Source of the DNA: Verrucomicrobiales bacterium | Lineage (GTDB): Bacteria > Verrucomicrobiota > Verrucomicrobiia > Limisphaerales > CAIMTB01 | Assembly: GCA_016795425.1 (NCBI GenBank) | Contig: JAEUHG010000030.1 | Coordinates: forward strand, 51,372-115,371 | Reading direction: 5' to 3' | DNA: 64,000 nucleotides | Translations under genes and position numbers: made by a program | The notes under the pieces: generated by a model | Databases searched by the model: none | Told to the model about the DNA's origin: nothing | Seen by the model: only the letters and a program-made list of their open reading frames with translations | In this document: positions 8,674-17,073 of the stretch, piece by piece | How the letters are laid out: every line of letters starts with the position of its first letter | Position numbering within the stretch: position 1 is the stretch's first letter

Positions 8674-11112
8674 TTGTCCCTCAGTTGTTGCACGATCCGC
8701 TCCAAATCCCAAAGTGCTGGCGTGAATGCGCCCGCTTTGCCCGCTCTCTTGGTAGTCGTCCTTGTTGGGGGGTGGCTCGGACCCCTGGCGTCCGCCGCCC
8801 AGAACCCCATTCCCAATGCCTCCTTTGAACAAGGGGAAGGCCGGCGTCCAAGATTCTGGCGCTCGGAAACCTGGAGCGGACAGGGCACCTTCGACTATGC
8901 CAGTATCGCCCACACCGGGGAACGCAGCGTTCAACTCTCCTCGGAACAGGGCGGTGACGTGAGTTGGTCGGCTACGATCCGCGTCGAACCCTTCACCCGT
9001 TACCGACTCTCCGGCTGGATCAAAACCGACAACGTCCAACCTGTGGACGGAGGCCGGGGCGCACTGCTCAACCTCCATGACCTGCAGGGCATCGCCACCC
9101 GCGCCGTCACCGGGTCCGCCGATTGGACCGAAGTCCAAACCGAGTTCCAGACCGCCGAACAGTCGAGCGTTCAAATCAATTGTTTGCTGGGCGGGTGGGG
9201 CCGCGCCACGGGCAAGGCGTGGTTCGACGACCTCTCCCTCACCACGCTTTCTCAGGTCACGCCGCCACCTCCCCGCCTGACCATTGATGCCTCAAAGACA
9301 GGCGAGCCCCTCTCCCCCAATGTCTACAGCCAATTCATCGAGCACCTCGGTCGTTGTATCTACGGCGGCATTTGGGCGGAGATGCTGGAAGACCGGAAGT
9401 TCCATTACACCATCACCACGAACTACCAACCTTATCGATCCCTCAAAAACACCCCCTACCCTGTCGTGGGGGCCTCGCCTTGGAAGATCCTGGGTGACCC
9501 TGCCGGCGTGACCATGCTCACCAACAAACCCTTCGTTGGCAGGCATTCTCCCCGCATCCAGGCCGGCAGCGGCATCCGCCAGCTGGATCTGGGTGTCACC
9601 GCCGGCAAGTCCTACTCAGGCTATCTCTGGATGCGCTCCGATCCCTCCGCCGGACCTTCCGCCACCGTCACGGTGGGTTGGGGAATCGGCGATGGCACGG
9701 GCGAGTCGGAAAGCCTCGACGGCATCGGCGGCGAATTCCGCCGTTACCCACTCCGGTTCACTGCCACCGAAACCTCCGACAAAGCCTGGGTCGAACTCAA
9801 AGTCGACACCGGCGCCATCGTCGTCGGGACGGCGTCTCTCATGCCTGACGATAACGTCGAGGGCCTCAGAGCGGATACCCTGGCGCTGCTCAAGGAACTG
9901 CGCGCCCCCATTTTCCGGTGGCCGGGTGGAAACTTCGTTAGTGGCTATGACTGGCGCGACGGCATCGGAGATCGAGACCGTCGCCCGCCGCGTGTCAACC
10001 CCGCCTGGACCGGTGTCGAACACAACGACTTCGGCATGCACGAGTTCATCCGATTCTGCCAGCTCGTCGGCACCGAACCTTGGATCACCGTGAACACCGG
10101 CTTCGGCGATGCCTATTCGGCGGCGGCGCAATTGGAGTACTGCAACGGAGCTACCGACACCCTCTGGGGAGCGCGCCGGGCCAAGAACGGTGCCCCGCAA
10201 CCCTTTGCCGTAAAATACTGGGGCATCGGCAATGAGATGTGGGGAACCTGGCAGCTTGGGTTCATGGCGCTCGAACAGTACGTCCTCAAACAGAACTGGG
10301 TGGTCGACAAAATGCGAGAAGTCGACCCCTCGATCTTCTGCATCTCCTCCGGCAACGCCGGGACCTGGAGTACCGGTCTGCTCAAGAACTGCGCCGACCA
10401 CATGGATGCCATCGCCGAACACTTCTATTGTCAGGAACGTTCCGGACTTTTCGCCCACGTCCGGCAAATCCCCGACAATATCCGGTCCAAGGCCGAGTTC
10501 CATCGCAAGTCGCGGACTGACCTGTCGAACCTCAAGGGCCGCGATATCCGAATCGCGATGACCGAGTGGAATTACTGGTACGGACCGCACCAGTTTGGGG
10601 AGCTTGGTACCCGCTATTTCCTCAAGGACGCCCTTGGCATCGCCGCCGGTGTGCACGAATACGCGCGCCAGAGCGACCTCATTCATTCCGCTTTCTACGC
10701 CCAAACCGTCAACGTGATTGGCGCCATCAAGGTGAGTCGACGCAACGCTGCCTTCGAGACCACCGGGTTGGTTCTCAAACTCTATCGCCACCATTTCGGG
10801 CAGGTCCCCGTCTCGACCTTCTCGGAAGGTCTCATCGATGCCCAGGCTGCCTGGACCAGCGATCGCCGGACGCTCACGGTCGGCATCGTCAATGCCTCGC
10901 TTCAGGAGCAGCAGATTCCCGTCGCGCTCACCGGCGCAAAACTCAATCCCGCCGGCAAGCGCTGGGAAATTGCGGGTAGCGATCCCCAGGCCTACAACGA
11001 CCCGGACCAATCCCCGCGCGTCGAGATACGTGAGTCGCCGGCCCAACTCGGCCCTTCCCTCACCGTCGCACCTTGTAGCGTCACGGTATTCGCCTTTCCA
11101 TCAACGGAATAG
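8674..11112 (+). CDS. Secreted GH51 alpha-L-arabinofuranosidase
   Basis: 812 aa from a TTG at 8674. A GTG at 8722 is an alternative, but the longer start supplies the charged n-region (R, K) before the hydrophobic signal core LPALLVVVLVGGWLG. Residues ~45-200 (NPIPNASFEQGEG...) resemble a carbohydrate-binding beta-sandwich (CBM4/9-like). The GH51 barrel follows: FRWPGGNFVSGYDW, acid/base E521 in GIGNEMWG, nucleophile E631 in MTEWNYWYG, then a beta-sandwich ending in VAPCSVTVFAFP. The enzyme removes terminal alpha-L-arabinofuranose from arabinan or arabinoxylan. Confidence 0.92.
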   Translation: MSLSCCTIRSKSQSAGVNAPALPALLVVVLVGGWLGPLASAAQNPIPNASFEQGEGRRPRFWRSETWSGQGTFDYASIAHTGERSVQLSSEQGGDVSWSATIRVEPFTRYRLSGWIKTDNVQPVDGGRGALLNLHDLQGIATRAVTGSADWTEVQTEFQTAEQSSVQINCLLGGWGRATGKAWFDDLSLTTLSQVTPPPPRLTIDASKTGEPLSPNVYSQFIEHLGRCIYGGIWAEMLEDRKFHYTITTNYQPYRSLKNTPYPVVGASPWKILGDPAGVTMLTNKPFVGRHSPRIQAGSGIRQLDLGVTAGKSYSGYLWMRSDPSAGPSATVTVGWGIGDGTGESESLDGIGGEFRRYPLRFTATETSDKAWVELKVDTGAIVVGTASLMPDDNVEGLRADTLALLKELRAPIFRWPGGNFVSGYDWRDGIGDRDRRPPRVNPAWTGVEHNDFGMHEFIRFCQLVGTEPWITVNTGFGDAYSAAAQLEYCNGATDTLWGARRAKNGAPQPFAVKYWGIGNEMWGTWQLGFMALEQYVLKQNWVVDKMREVDPSIFCISSGNAGTWSTGLLKNCADHMDAIAEHFYCQERSGLFAHVRQIPDNIRSKAEFHRKSRTDLSNLKGRDIRIAMTEWNYWYGPHQFGELGTRYFLKDALGIAAGVHEYARQSDLIHSAFYAQTVNVIGAIKVSRRNAAFETTGLVLKLYRHHFGQVPVSTFSEGLIDAQAAWTSDRRTLTVGIVNASLQEQQIPVALTGAKLNPAGKRWEIAGSDPQAYNDPDQSPRVEIRESPAQLGPSLTVAPCSVTVFAFPSTE

Positions 11113-11533
11113 CGCCGGACTCACAACATCGGTCGCACGGAACCGAGGCAACCCGCGTTCGCCTGGCCTCGGGCGCCGACCGGCGCGAAGCGTCGTGGAG
11201 TGCAACCGCCCCCTGCCGCTTTCCACCCCCACGATATCCGGGCGGGATGCTGGTTCCGCCCAGCCGACAAGGCCGGGAGACGCCCCTGCGTTCCGTCAGA
11301 CTCCTATTCCCGTGACATCCCCGCTTGGGTCGTTGAGAGTCACATCGGGAAGCGGACTCAACGACCGCCGTGGAAACCGAGCTTGGAATGGTGACGGTTG
11401 GAAAGGGAGGAGCAGACGACGCGTTCGCCAGCAACGAATCCCTTTCTATCGACGATTTTGCGGCCTCAACAGGAATGGAACCCGTCAGGGAGATCCACCG
11501 GAGAGCCCGCCTCGAGCGGGCGCCCAGGCACCG
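11113..11533. other. Intergenic stretch with a decayed palindromic repeat
   Basis: This 421-base gap separates the GH51 gene from the hybrid kinase. At 11185-11225 it carries a segment (GCGAAGCGTCGTGGAGTGC... then CCTGCCGCTTTCCA) matching the right arm of the inverted repeat at 59592-59700. The rest shows no gene: frames through it lack domain-like composition, and the kinase frame continues upstream only because the DNA is GC-rich. Confidence 0.5.
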
Positions 11534-13717
11534 ATGAACGGCCTACGATCCGGTTCCTCCTTCGCGCTGTCGACCGGCTGGATCGTCTTCGGCATGGTCG
11601 TCTGGTCGCTGCTCATCGCCGCGGCCTGGGCAACCCCGTGGGGGCTGGTCGTCCTGTGGCCGCTGGGTCTGACAGCCATCGGTGCTTTCGGTGTCCTGAT
11701 TCGTCGCCGCGATCGAGACCTCCAGCGCACGCGGGTGGCCCTGTCGGCAAGCGAGGAAAAGTACCGTCGAATCTTCGACGATTCCCTCGCCGCAATCCTC
11801 CTCCTGGATCCCCAACTCCGTTTCATCGATGCGAATCAAGCCGCCTTGAACCTGTTCGGTTACTCCCGCGAGGAACTGCTCCGTCGAAGTTTCGCCGAAA
11901 TCGACGCCGGCCCCGTCCATTCAGGGCAGTCGACGAACCAGGCCCCTTCGCTCGCCCAACCGCTCTCCGGTGAACACAACCTCCGGAGGAAGGACGGTAC
12001 GTTGATCGTGGTGTCCGGTAACTCCCAGACGTTGAAAGACTCCAACGGAGGCGTCACGGGCACACTGCTCCTCCTTGTCGACCTCACGGAGACCCGGAAG
12101 ACGGAGGAGGCGTGGCAGCAAAGCCAAAGGCGCCTGAGCCTGTTTTTCAATCAATCCCTCGACGGTTATTATTTCAGTGAGTTGGAGACCCCGCAGGAAT
12201 GGAACGAGAACACCGACAAGGATCGGGTGCTCGATTACATTCGGAGCCACCAGCGGATCACCGAGGTGAATGACGCCATGCTCGCCCAATACGGCGCCTC
12301 TCGGGAGGAATTCCTCGGTCGACCCGTCGGGCAATTCTTCCGTCACGACATGGAGGACGGCCGGCGTTTGCACCGCCAACTCTGCGATGAGGGCCGTCTG
12401 CACGTCGAAACCTGCGAACGCCGGGAGGATGGCACCCCGGTTTGGATCGAAGGCGATTACGTCTGCATCTTCGACAACCAGCACCGCATCACCGGGACGT
12501 TCGGTGTCCAACGGGATATCACCCAGCGCAAACAGGCCGAAGAGCTCCGCGCCCAACTTGAGTCCCAGCTGCGCCATGCACAGAAACTCGAAGCCATCGG
12601 CCAGCTCGCCGGTGGCGTGGCTCACGACTTCAACAACATCCTGGCCGCCATGATGATGAATTTCGGCATGATGCGGCGTGAACCCGGCCTCTCCAACGCC
12701 ACGCGCGAACGCCTCGAGGAAATTACGCCGCTCATGGAACGCGCCGCGACGCTGGTCCAGCAACTCCTCCTCTTCGCACGGCGCGGGGTCATGCATTTCC
12801 AGGTCGTCGACCTCCGCGAACTCCTTCTCCATTTGCTCCAGATGCTCCGCCGACTCATCGGCGAACACATTCGCCTCCAATTCCCCGGCTATCCGTCGCC
12901 AGTCTGGGTCCGCGCCGATCCGGGAATGATCGAGCAGGTGGTGACCAACCTCGTCGTCAACGCCCGGGACGCCCTGCCGTCCGGAGGTCAGATCGATCTC
13001 ACTCTCGACCTCGTGGAAGTGAGCGCCGCACACAGCGAAATTCATTCGGAGGCACGCCCAGGATCGTTCGTCCGCTTATCCGTGCGGGACACCGGGACGG
13101 GCATGGATGAGACGGTCCAGCGAAAACTCTTCGAACCGTTCTTCACCACCAAGGAAATCGGCAAAGGGACCGGCTTGGGCCTGTCCACGGTGCGTGGCAT
13201 CGTTCAACAGCACGAAGGTTGGATCGAGGTGGACAGTGCTCCCGGCCGCGGCAGCACCTTCTGCATTCTCCTGCCAGCCGCCGCACCGCCCCAGCTCCAA
13301 AGCGCGCCGGAACCGACCGGCTCCCCCGCCGCCCTGCCCCGTGGCCACCACCGAATTCTGTTGGTGGAGGACGAACCCACGCTGCGTCACGCCGTCGCAC
13401 ACGTGCTCGAGCGCCAGGGGTTTCAAGTCCTTCAGGCGGGCGAAGGCAAGGAAGCACTCCGCCTCTGGGACGCCCCGGTGTCGAACGTGGACCTGCTGCT
13501 GACCGATGTGGTGATGCCGGAGGGGATGGATGGACTGGAACTGGCCAGGCTCTTGCGCCGAAGCCGGCCGGACCTTCCCGTCATCCTGATGACCGGATAC
13601 AGTGCCGAGTTGCTGAAGCCCGGTTTCGAGGTTCCGCCAGGCACCCACTTTTTGCAGAAGCCCTGTGGCCCCCACGAACTCATCGATACCATCCGGCAGG
13701 CTCTCGAGAAATCGTGA
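11534..13717 (+). CDS. Membrane-anchored hybrid sensor histidine kinase (PAS-PAS-HisKA-HATPase-REC)
   Basis: 727 aa from the ATG at 11534 (MNGLRSGSSF). An N-terminal hydrophobic hairpin (~15-33 and 36-56) anchors it. PAS 1 is at ~72-190, PAS/PAC 2 at ~200-335. Phospho-acceptor H364 lies in GGVAHDFNNIL, an FNN-type dimerisation box. The ATPase has N477 in VVNARDAL, DTGTGM at 519, and GTGLGLSTV at 545. A C-terminal receiver spans ~606-725 with D658 in LLTDVVMPEG and K709 in FLQKP. No output domain follows, so phosphate probably passes to a separate phosphotransfer partner, or the receiver tunes the kinase. No cognate regulator is adjacent. The signal sensed cannot be inferred. Confidence 0.9.
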   Translation: MNGLRSGSSFALSTGWIVFGMVVWSLLIAAAWATPWGLVVLWPLGLTAIGAFGVLIRRRDRDLQRTRVALSASEEKYRRIFDDSLAAILLLDPQLRFIDANQAALNLFGYSREELLRRSFAEIDAGPVHSGQSTNQAPSLAQPLSGEHNLRRKDGTLIVVSGNSQTLKDSNGGVTGTLLLLVDLTETRKTEEAWQQSQRRLSLFFNQSLDGYYFSELETPQEWNENTDKDRVLDYIRSHQRITEVNDAMLAQYGASREEFLGRPVGQFFRHDMEDGRRLHRQLCDEGRLHVETCERREDGTPVWIEGDYVCIFDNQHRITGTFGVQRDITQRKQAEELRAQLESQLRHAQKLEAIGQLAGGVAHDFNNILAAMMMNFGMMRREPGLSNATRERLEEITPLMERAATLVQQLLLFARRGVMHFQVVDLRELLLHLLQMLRRLIGEHIRLQFPGYPSPVWVRADPGMIEQVVTNLVVNARDALPSGGQIDLTLDLVEVSAAHSEIHSEARPGSFVRLSVRDTGTGMDETVQRKLFEPFFTTKEIGKGTGLGLSTVRGIVQQHEGWIEVDSAPGRGSTFCILLPAAAPPQLQSAPEPTGSPAALPRGHHRILLVEDEPTLRHAVAHVLERQGFQVLQAGEGKEALRLWDAPVSNVDLLLTDVVMPEGMDGLELARLLRRSRPDLPVILMTGYSAELLKPGFEVPPGTHFLQKPCGPHELIDTIRQALEKS

Positions 13718-13787
13718 CAGCCGTCACAAGGATCCCGGTCCAACAGCCTCGCCACCCGCCGGTGAACCCAGGCCTTTACCCATCGCC

Positions 13788-14894
13788 TTACGAGCGGTAA
13801 CGCTCGAGCCAGTGCGCATAAGGCGCAGGAAGAGTCCAGGCCGCACGCGGCACCTTGAGTTCCATGGCCGCGTGATAGGGCCAGTGAGGGTTCGCCAGGT
13901 GGGCCCTCCCCACGAGGACTTGGTCCAGGTTTCCGGAGGCAACGGCCTCTTCCGCCAATCGCGGATGGTCGATACCCCAGGACGACGCAATCAACAGGCC
14001 GGTCTCACGGCGGACCCGACCGGCGATGGGAACCAGAAAGGCCGGAGCCCACGGGATCTTCGCTTCAGGCGTCGAAAAGCCGATGGAAACGCTCAGCAGA
14101 TCGAGTCCTCTCTCTTTAAGCCACCGGGCCAACTGGATGGACTCCGCCAGTGTCTCCTCATCGCGGCCATCGAACTCGATCACCCCGAATCGCGCGGTCA
14201 AAGGCAACCGCTCCGGCCACACCTCACGCACCGCCTCCAAGGTCTCCAAGAGAAATCGGCAGCGATTCTCCAGACTGCCACCATACGCGTCGCGACGCTG
14301 ATTGGAGTGGACCGAGAAAAAGCTCTGCGCCAGATACCCGTGGGCAAAATGCAATTCCAACCACCGGAACCCGACGTCACGGGCGCGAATCGCCGCGGCA
14401 ACGAAATCCGACTTCACCCGCGCGATGTCATCCAGAGTCATCTCGCGCGGAACGCGCGGCAGGTTCGCGCCGAACGCCACCGGCGACGGAGCCATCGTCG
14501 GCCAGGCGCGGGGATCTCCCTCCGGAAGATGGTCGTCGCCTTCCCAGGGGCGGTTCGCGCTGGCTTTGCGGCCGGCGTGGGCAATCTGGAGTCCGGGTAC
14601 GGCGCCGGCGCTCTCGATCGATGCGACCACCGGTCGGAAAGCCTCCGCCTGCCGGTCATTCCACAAGCCGGTGCACCCCGGCGAGATCCGTCCTTCCGGT
14701 GCCACCGCCGTGGCCTCGACCACGACCAACCCCGCTCCTCCCCTGGCCAAACCCGACAGATGGACCCGGTGCCAGTCGTTAATGAATCCATCCACCGCTG
14801 AGTACTGGCACATCGGCGGCACGCCGATGCGGTTCCTCAAGGTGATGTCCTTAATGCGGAGCGGTGAGAACAGTTGGGCCGCGGTGTGAGACAT
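13788..14894 (-). CDS. NADH:flavin oxidoreductase, Old Yellow Enzyme family (YqjM-like)
   Basis: 368 aa starting MSHTAAQLFSPLRIKDITLRN, an FMN-dependent TIM barrel of the OYE family, thermophilic-like/YqjM class. Visible marks are PMCQYSA (the cysteine that tunes FMN in YqjM), LQIAHAGRKAS (substrate-binding His and the FMN/phosphate region), HFAHGYLAQSF and GRAHLANPHWP. It reduces activated C=C bonds of enals, enones or nitro compounds with NAD(P)H. It lies 62 nt downstream of ndk on the same strand and converges with the hybrid kinase. The stop codon overlaps a short hairpin (13791-13806). Confidence 0.92.
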   Translation of the reverse strand: MSHTAAQLFSPLRIKDITLRNRIGVPPMCQYSAVDGFINDWHRVHLSGLARGGAGLVVVEATAVAPEGRISPGCTGLWNDRQAEAFRPVVASIESAGAVPGLQIAHAGRKASANRPWEGDDHLPEGDPRAWPTMAPSPVAFGANLPRVPREMTLDDIARVKSDFVAAAIRARDVGFRWLELHFAHGYLAQSFFSVHSNQRRDAYGGSLENRCRFLLETLEAVREVWPERLPLTARFGVIEFDGRDEETLAESIQLARWLKERGLDLLSVSIGFSTPEAKIPWAPAFLVPIAGRVRRETGLLIASSWGIDHPRLAEEAVASGNLDQVLVGRAHLANPHWPYHAAMELKVPRAAWTLPAPYAHWLERYRS

Positions 14895-14956
14895 AAGCTT
14901 GGTCGCCGACGCGAATCTCGCCTTTCATTCTCGGCGAAAACAACCGTCGAAGTTGT

Positions 14957-15376
14957 TCAAAACAGTTCGCCCGCGCTGAAGAACCGCTTCAATTCGATGG
15001 CCGCGTTCTCGAGCGAGTCCGAGGCGTGGCAAACGTTCACCATGACATCAACGCCGAAGTCCCCACGGACCGTTCCCTTCGCCGCCTTCTTGGAATCCGT
15101 CGGCCCGAGGAGATCCCGGACTCGTGCCACCACGTTCTCGCCCGCGAGCGCCAAGGCGATCACCGGGGTCTGTTGCATGAACTGCTGAACCTCGGGAAAG
15201 AACGGTTTCGAGGCGATGTGCGCGTAGTGTTCCTGGAGCAGGGCATCGCTGAACCTCAGCATCTTCACCCCGCGAATCTTCAGCCCAGCCGCCTCGAAAC
15301 GAGCCAGCACCTGACCGACGAGTGACTTGGTCACGGCGTCGGGTTTGAACAAAATGAGAGTGGTTTCCTGTGACAC
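14957..15376 (-). CDS. ndk: Nucleoside diphosphate kinase
   Basis: 139 aa, full length for the family. It begins SQETTLILFKPDAVTKSLVGQVL and has the active-site stretch NVCHASDS, the counterpart of the usual N-x-x-H-G-S-D, with the phospho-histidine present and Gly replaced by Ala. The FFSAGELF ending replaces the more common WFxxxE. It transfers the gamma-phosphate among NTPs and dNTPs in the cytoplasm. The OYE gene follows on the same strand; the divergent amidohydrolase starts 167 bp away. Confidence 0.95.
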   Translation of the reverse strand: MSQETTLILFKPDAVTKSLVGQVLARFEAAGLKIRGVKMLRFSDALLQEHYAHIASKPFFPEVQQFMQQTPVIALALAGENVVARVRDLLGPTDSKKAAKGTVRGDFGVDVMVNVCHASDSLENAAIELKRFFSAGELF

Positions 15377-15543
15377 GGGGCCGCTTGGCTACCGGACTCG
15401 GCGCCTGCGGTCAATTCCGTCATCAAGATTTGTCTCGGGACTTCCACAGCCCGGCGGATCGCCGTCCCGCCGCCGCCACCGCGGGAAACACGGCGCGTTG
15501 ACGCCGTCGCCCCGGCCGACAACGCTCGCTCCACCGCGCACCC

Positions 15544-16806
15544 ATGGCCTCCTCCCTTCCCGATTTCGTCGCCGACATCCCGATCTTCGATGTCCATGAA
15601 CACCACCTTCCTGAGGTGTTCCTCCAGCGCGAAGTGAACCTGTTGCAGCTCTTCCGGCAGAGCTACGCCGGTTGGACGCTGGCACGCCCCTACCCGCTAC
15701 CTTCCGAATCCAGAGCCAGCGACCCGATGCTCGACGCTGCGCCAGCCACCACCTGGGAAGCACTGGCTCCCTATCTCGAGTCCAGCGGATCCAACTCGTT
15801 CGTTCGCAATCTCGTCACCGCGATCTGCGAACTCCACGGCGCGGGCGAGGCACAGATCACCCCGTCCAACTGGGAATCCCTGGATGCCGCCGTTCGCGCC
15901 GCCCACGCGCGTCCGGACTGGTGCCCCGGTATCCTGCGTCGCGCTGGGGTGGAGCATGTCATCACGGATCCCTATAGCGATCCGCTCCTTGATGCCCGGG
16001 CCACCTTCGGTCCGAACTACTCTTCGGTGGTCCGGATCAACGCCTTTGCATGCGGCTGGCATCCCTCGTCCTGCGATCATAACGGCAACTCAGGCCACGC
16101 CCTCCTGCAGCGTTGTGGCATCCAGGCCGGTACCTTTGATGACTACATGCAAGGGCTGGAGACCCTGATGGATGGACTCACCGCTCATCACCAGGTCGCC
16201 CTAAAAAACGCGCTCGCCTATGACCGCGACGTGCAGTTCGACCCGCCCGATGAAGCCTTGGCACGGCGCGCCTGGGGACAATCCGCACCGACGCCGGCGG
16301 AACGGAAAGCATTTGGCGATTTCGTCGTCGACCGCTGCTGCACCCTGGCGGCGCAGCGGAATCTGCCGGTGCAGATGCACCTCGGCACCGCCTTGATTCG
16401 CGGCTCCCACCCATTGCATGTCGCGGGACTGATCGAGCGTCATCCACGCACGCGATTCCTGCTGATGCATTTGGCGTATCCTTGGAGCCGGGATCTATTG
16501 GCCATGGCGTTTGTCTACCGCAATGTCTGGCTCGATTTGACCTGGTCGTTCCTGCTGAGTCCGTCGCACTTCAAGCTGGCCCTCCATGAAGCCATCGAGA
16601 TCCTGCCCGACGAATCCCGACTGATGCTCGGTGGGGATAACTGGCACGTGGAAGAGACTTACGGAGCCATGCATCGCGCCCGCCGACTCATCGGCGAAGT
16701 TCTCGAGGAGAAGCGACGAGACGGCTATTTCCACGCCTCCGACGCCGAGCGCCTTGCCGCTAAAATGCTTCACGAGAACGCGTCCCACTTCTTCGGCATT
16801 CCTTAA
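15544..16806 (+). CDS. Amidohydrolase-superfamily metal-dependent hydrolase
   Basis: 420 aa, ATG at 15544, no signal peptide. The metal-binding H18-x-H20 sits in IFDVHEHHLPE, later ligands in LPVQMHLGTA (His) and LLMHLAYPW (His), and the active-site aspartate in MLGGDNWHVEE. The architecture and spacing recall the uronate-isomerase-like branch of the superfamily, so a role in sugar-acid metabolism is possible, but the exact reaction is not determined by sequence. Confidence 0.75.
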   Translation: MASSLPDFVADIPIFDVHEHHLPEVFLQREVNLLQLFRQSYAGWTLARPYPLPSESRASDPMLDAAPATTWEALAPYLESSGSNSFVRNLVTAICELHGAGEAQITPSNWESLDAAVRAAHARPDWCPGILRRAGVEHVITDPYSDPLLDARATFGPNYSSVVRINAFACGWHPSSCDHNGNSGHALLQRCGIQAGTFDDYMQGLETLMDGLTAHHQVALKNALAYDRDVQFDPPDEALARRAWGQSAPTPAERKAFGDFVVDRCCTLAAQRNLPVQMHLGTALIRGSHPLHVAGLIERHPRTRFLLMHLAYPWSRDLLAMAFVYRNVWLDLTWSFLLSPSHFKLALHEAIEILPDESRLMLGGDNWHVEETYGAMHRARRLIGEVLEEKRRDGYFHASDAERLAAKMLHENASHFFGIP

Positions 16807-17073
16807 GCGCCCCAGGTGCGCCCGCGCGCGACGCGCCGCGGAACACTGGATCACCGCCGGCATCAGACGCTGCCTGCCCTCTCATTCCTACCGGTAACCT
16901 TCGCGGCTATTTCCGGTAAGCATGAGTTGTACGTCGTGGAGAATGGAGCCTGCACCACCGCATCCAGGGCCGGGCACCCAACTCCACGATACCAACATCC
17001 ATGGCATGCTGGCCGCAGCCCCATCCTCCTTCGTTCACGAGACACAACGCCGTGTCGCTCGAGTCACTCCATC

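Noticed and set aside
9616..11046. Long minus-strand open frame (476 codons) opposite the GH51 gene
   Set aside because: The plus strand encodes GH51 with both catalytic glutamates; the opposite frame is an antisense by-product of high GC and has no recognisable domain.
10838..11533. In-frame upstream extension of the hybrid kinase
   Set aside because: It overlaps the GH51 gene for over 270 bases and would precede the membrane hairpin; the ATG at 11534 fits better.
13791..13806. Hairpin CGAGCG-GTAA-CGCTCG at the end of the OYE gene
   Set aside because: It overlaps codons and the stop, has only six base pairs and no T-run; a terminator role is not supported.
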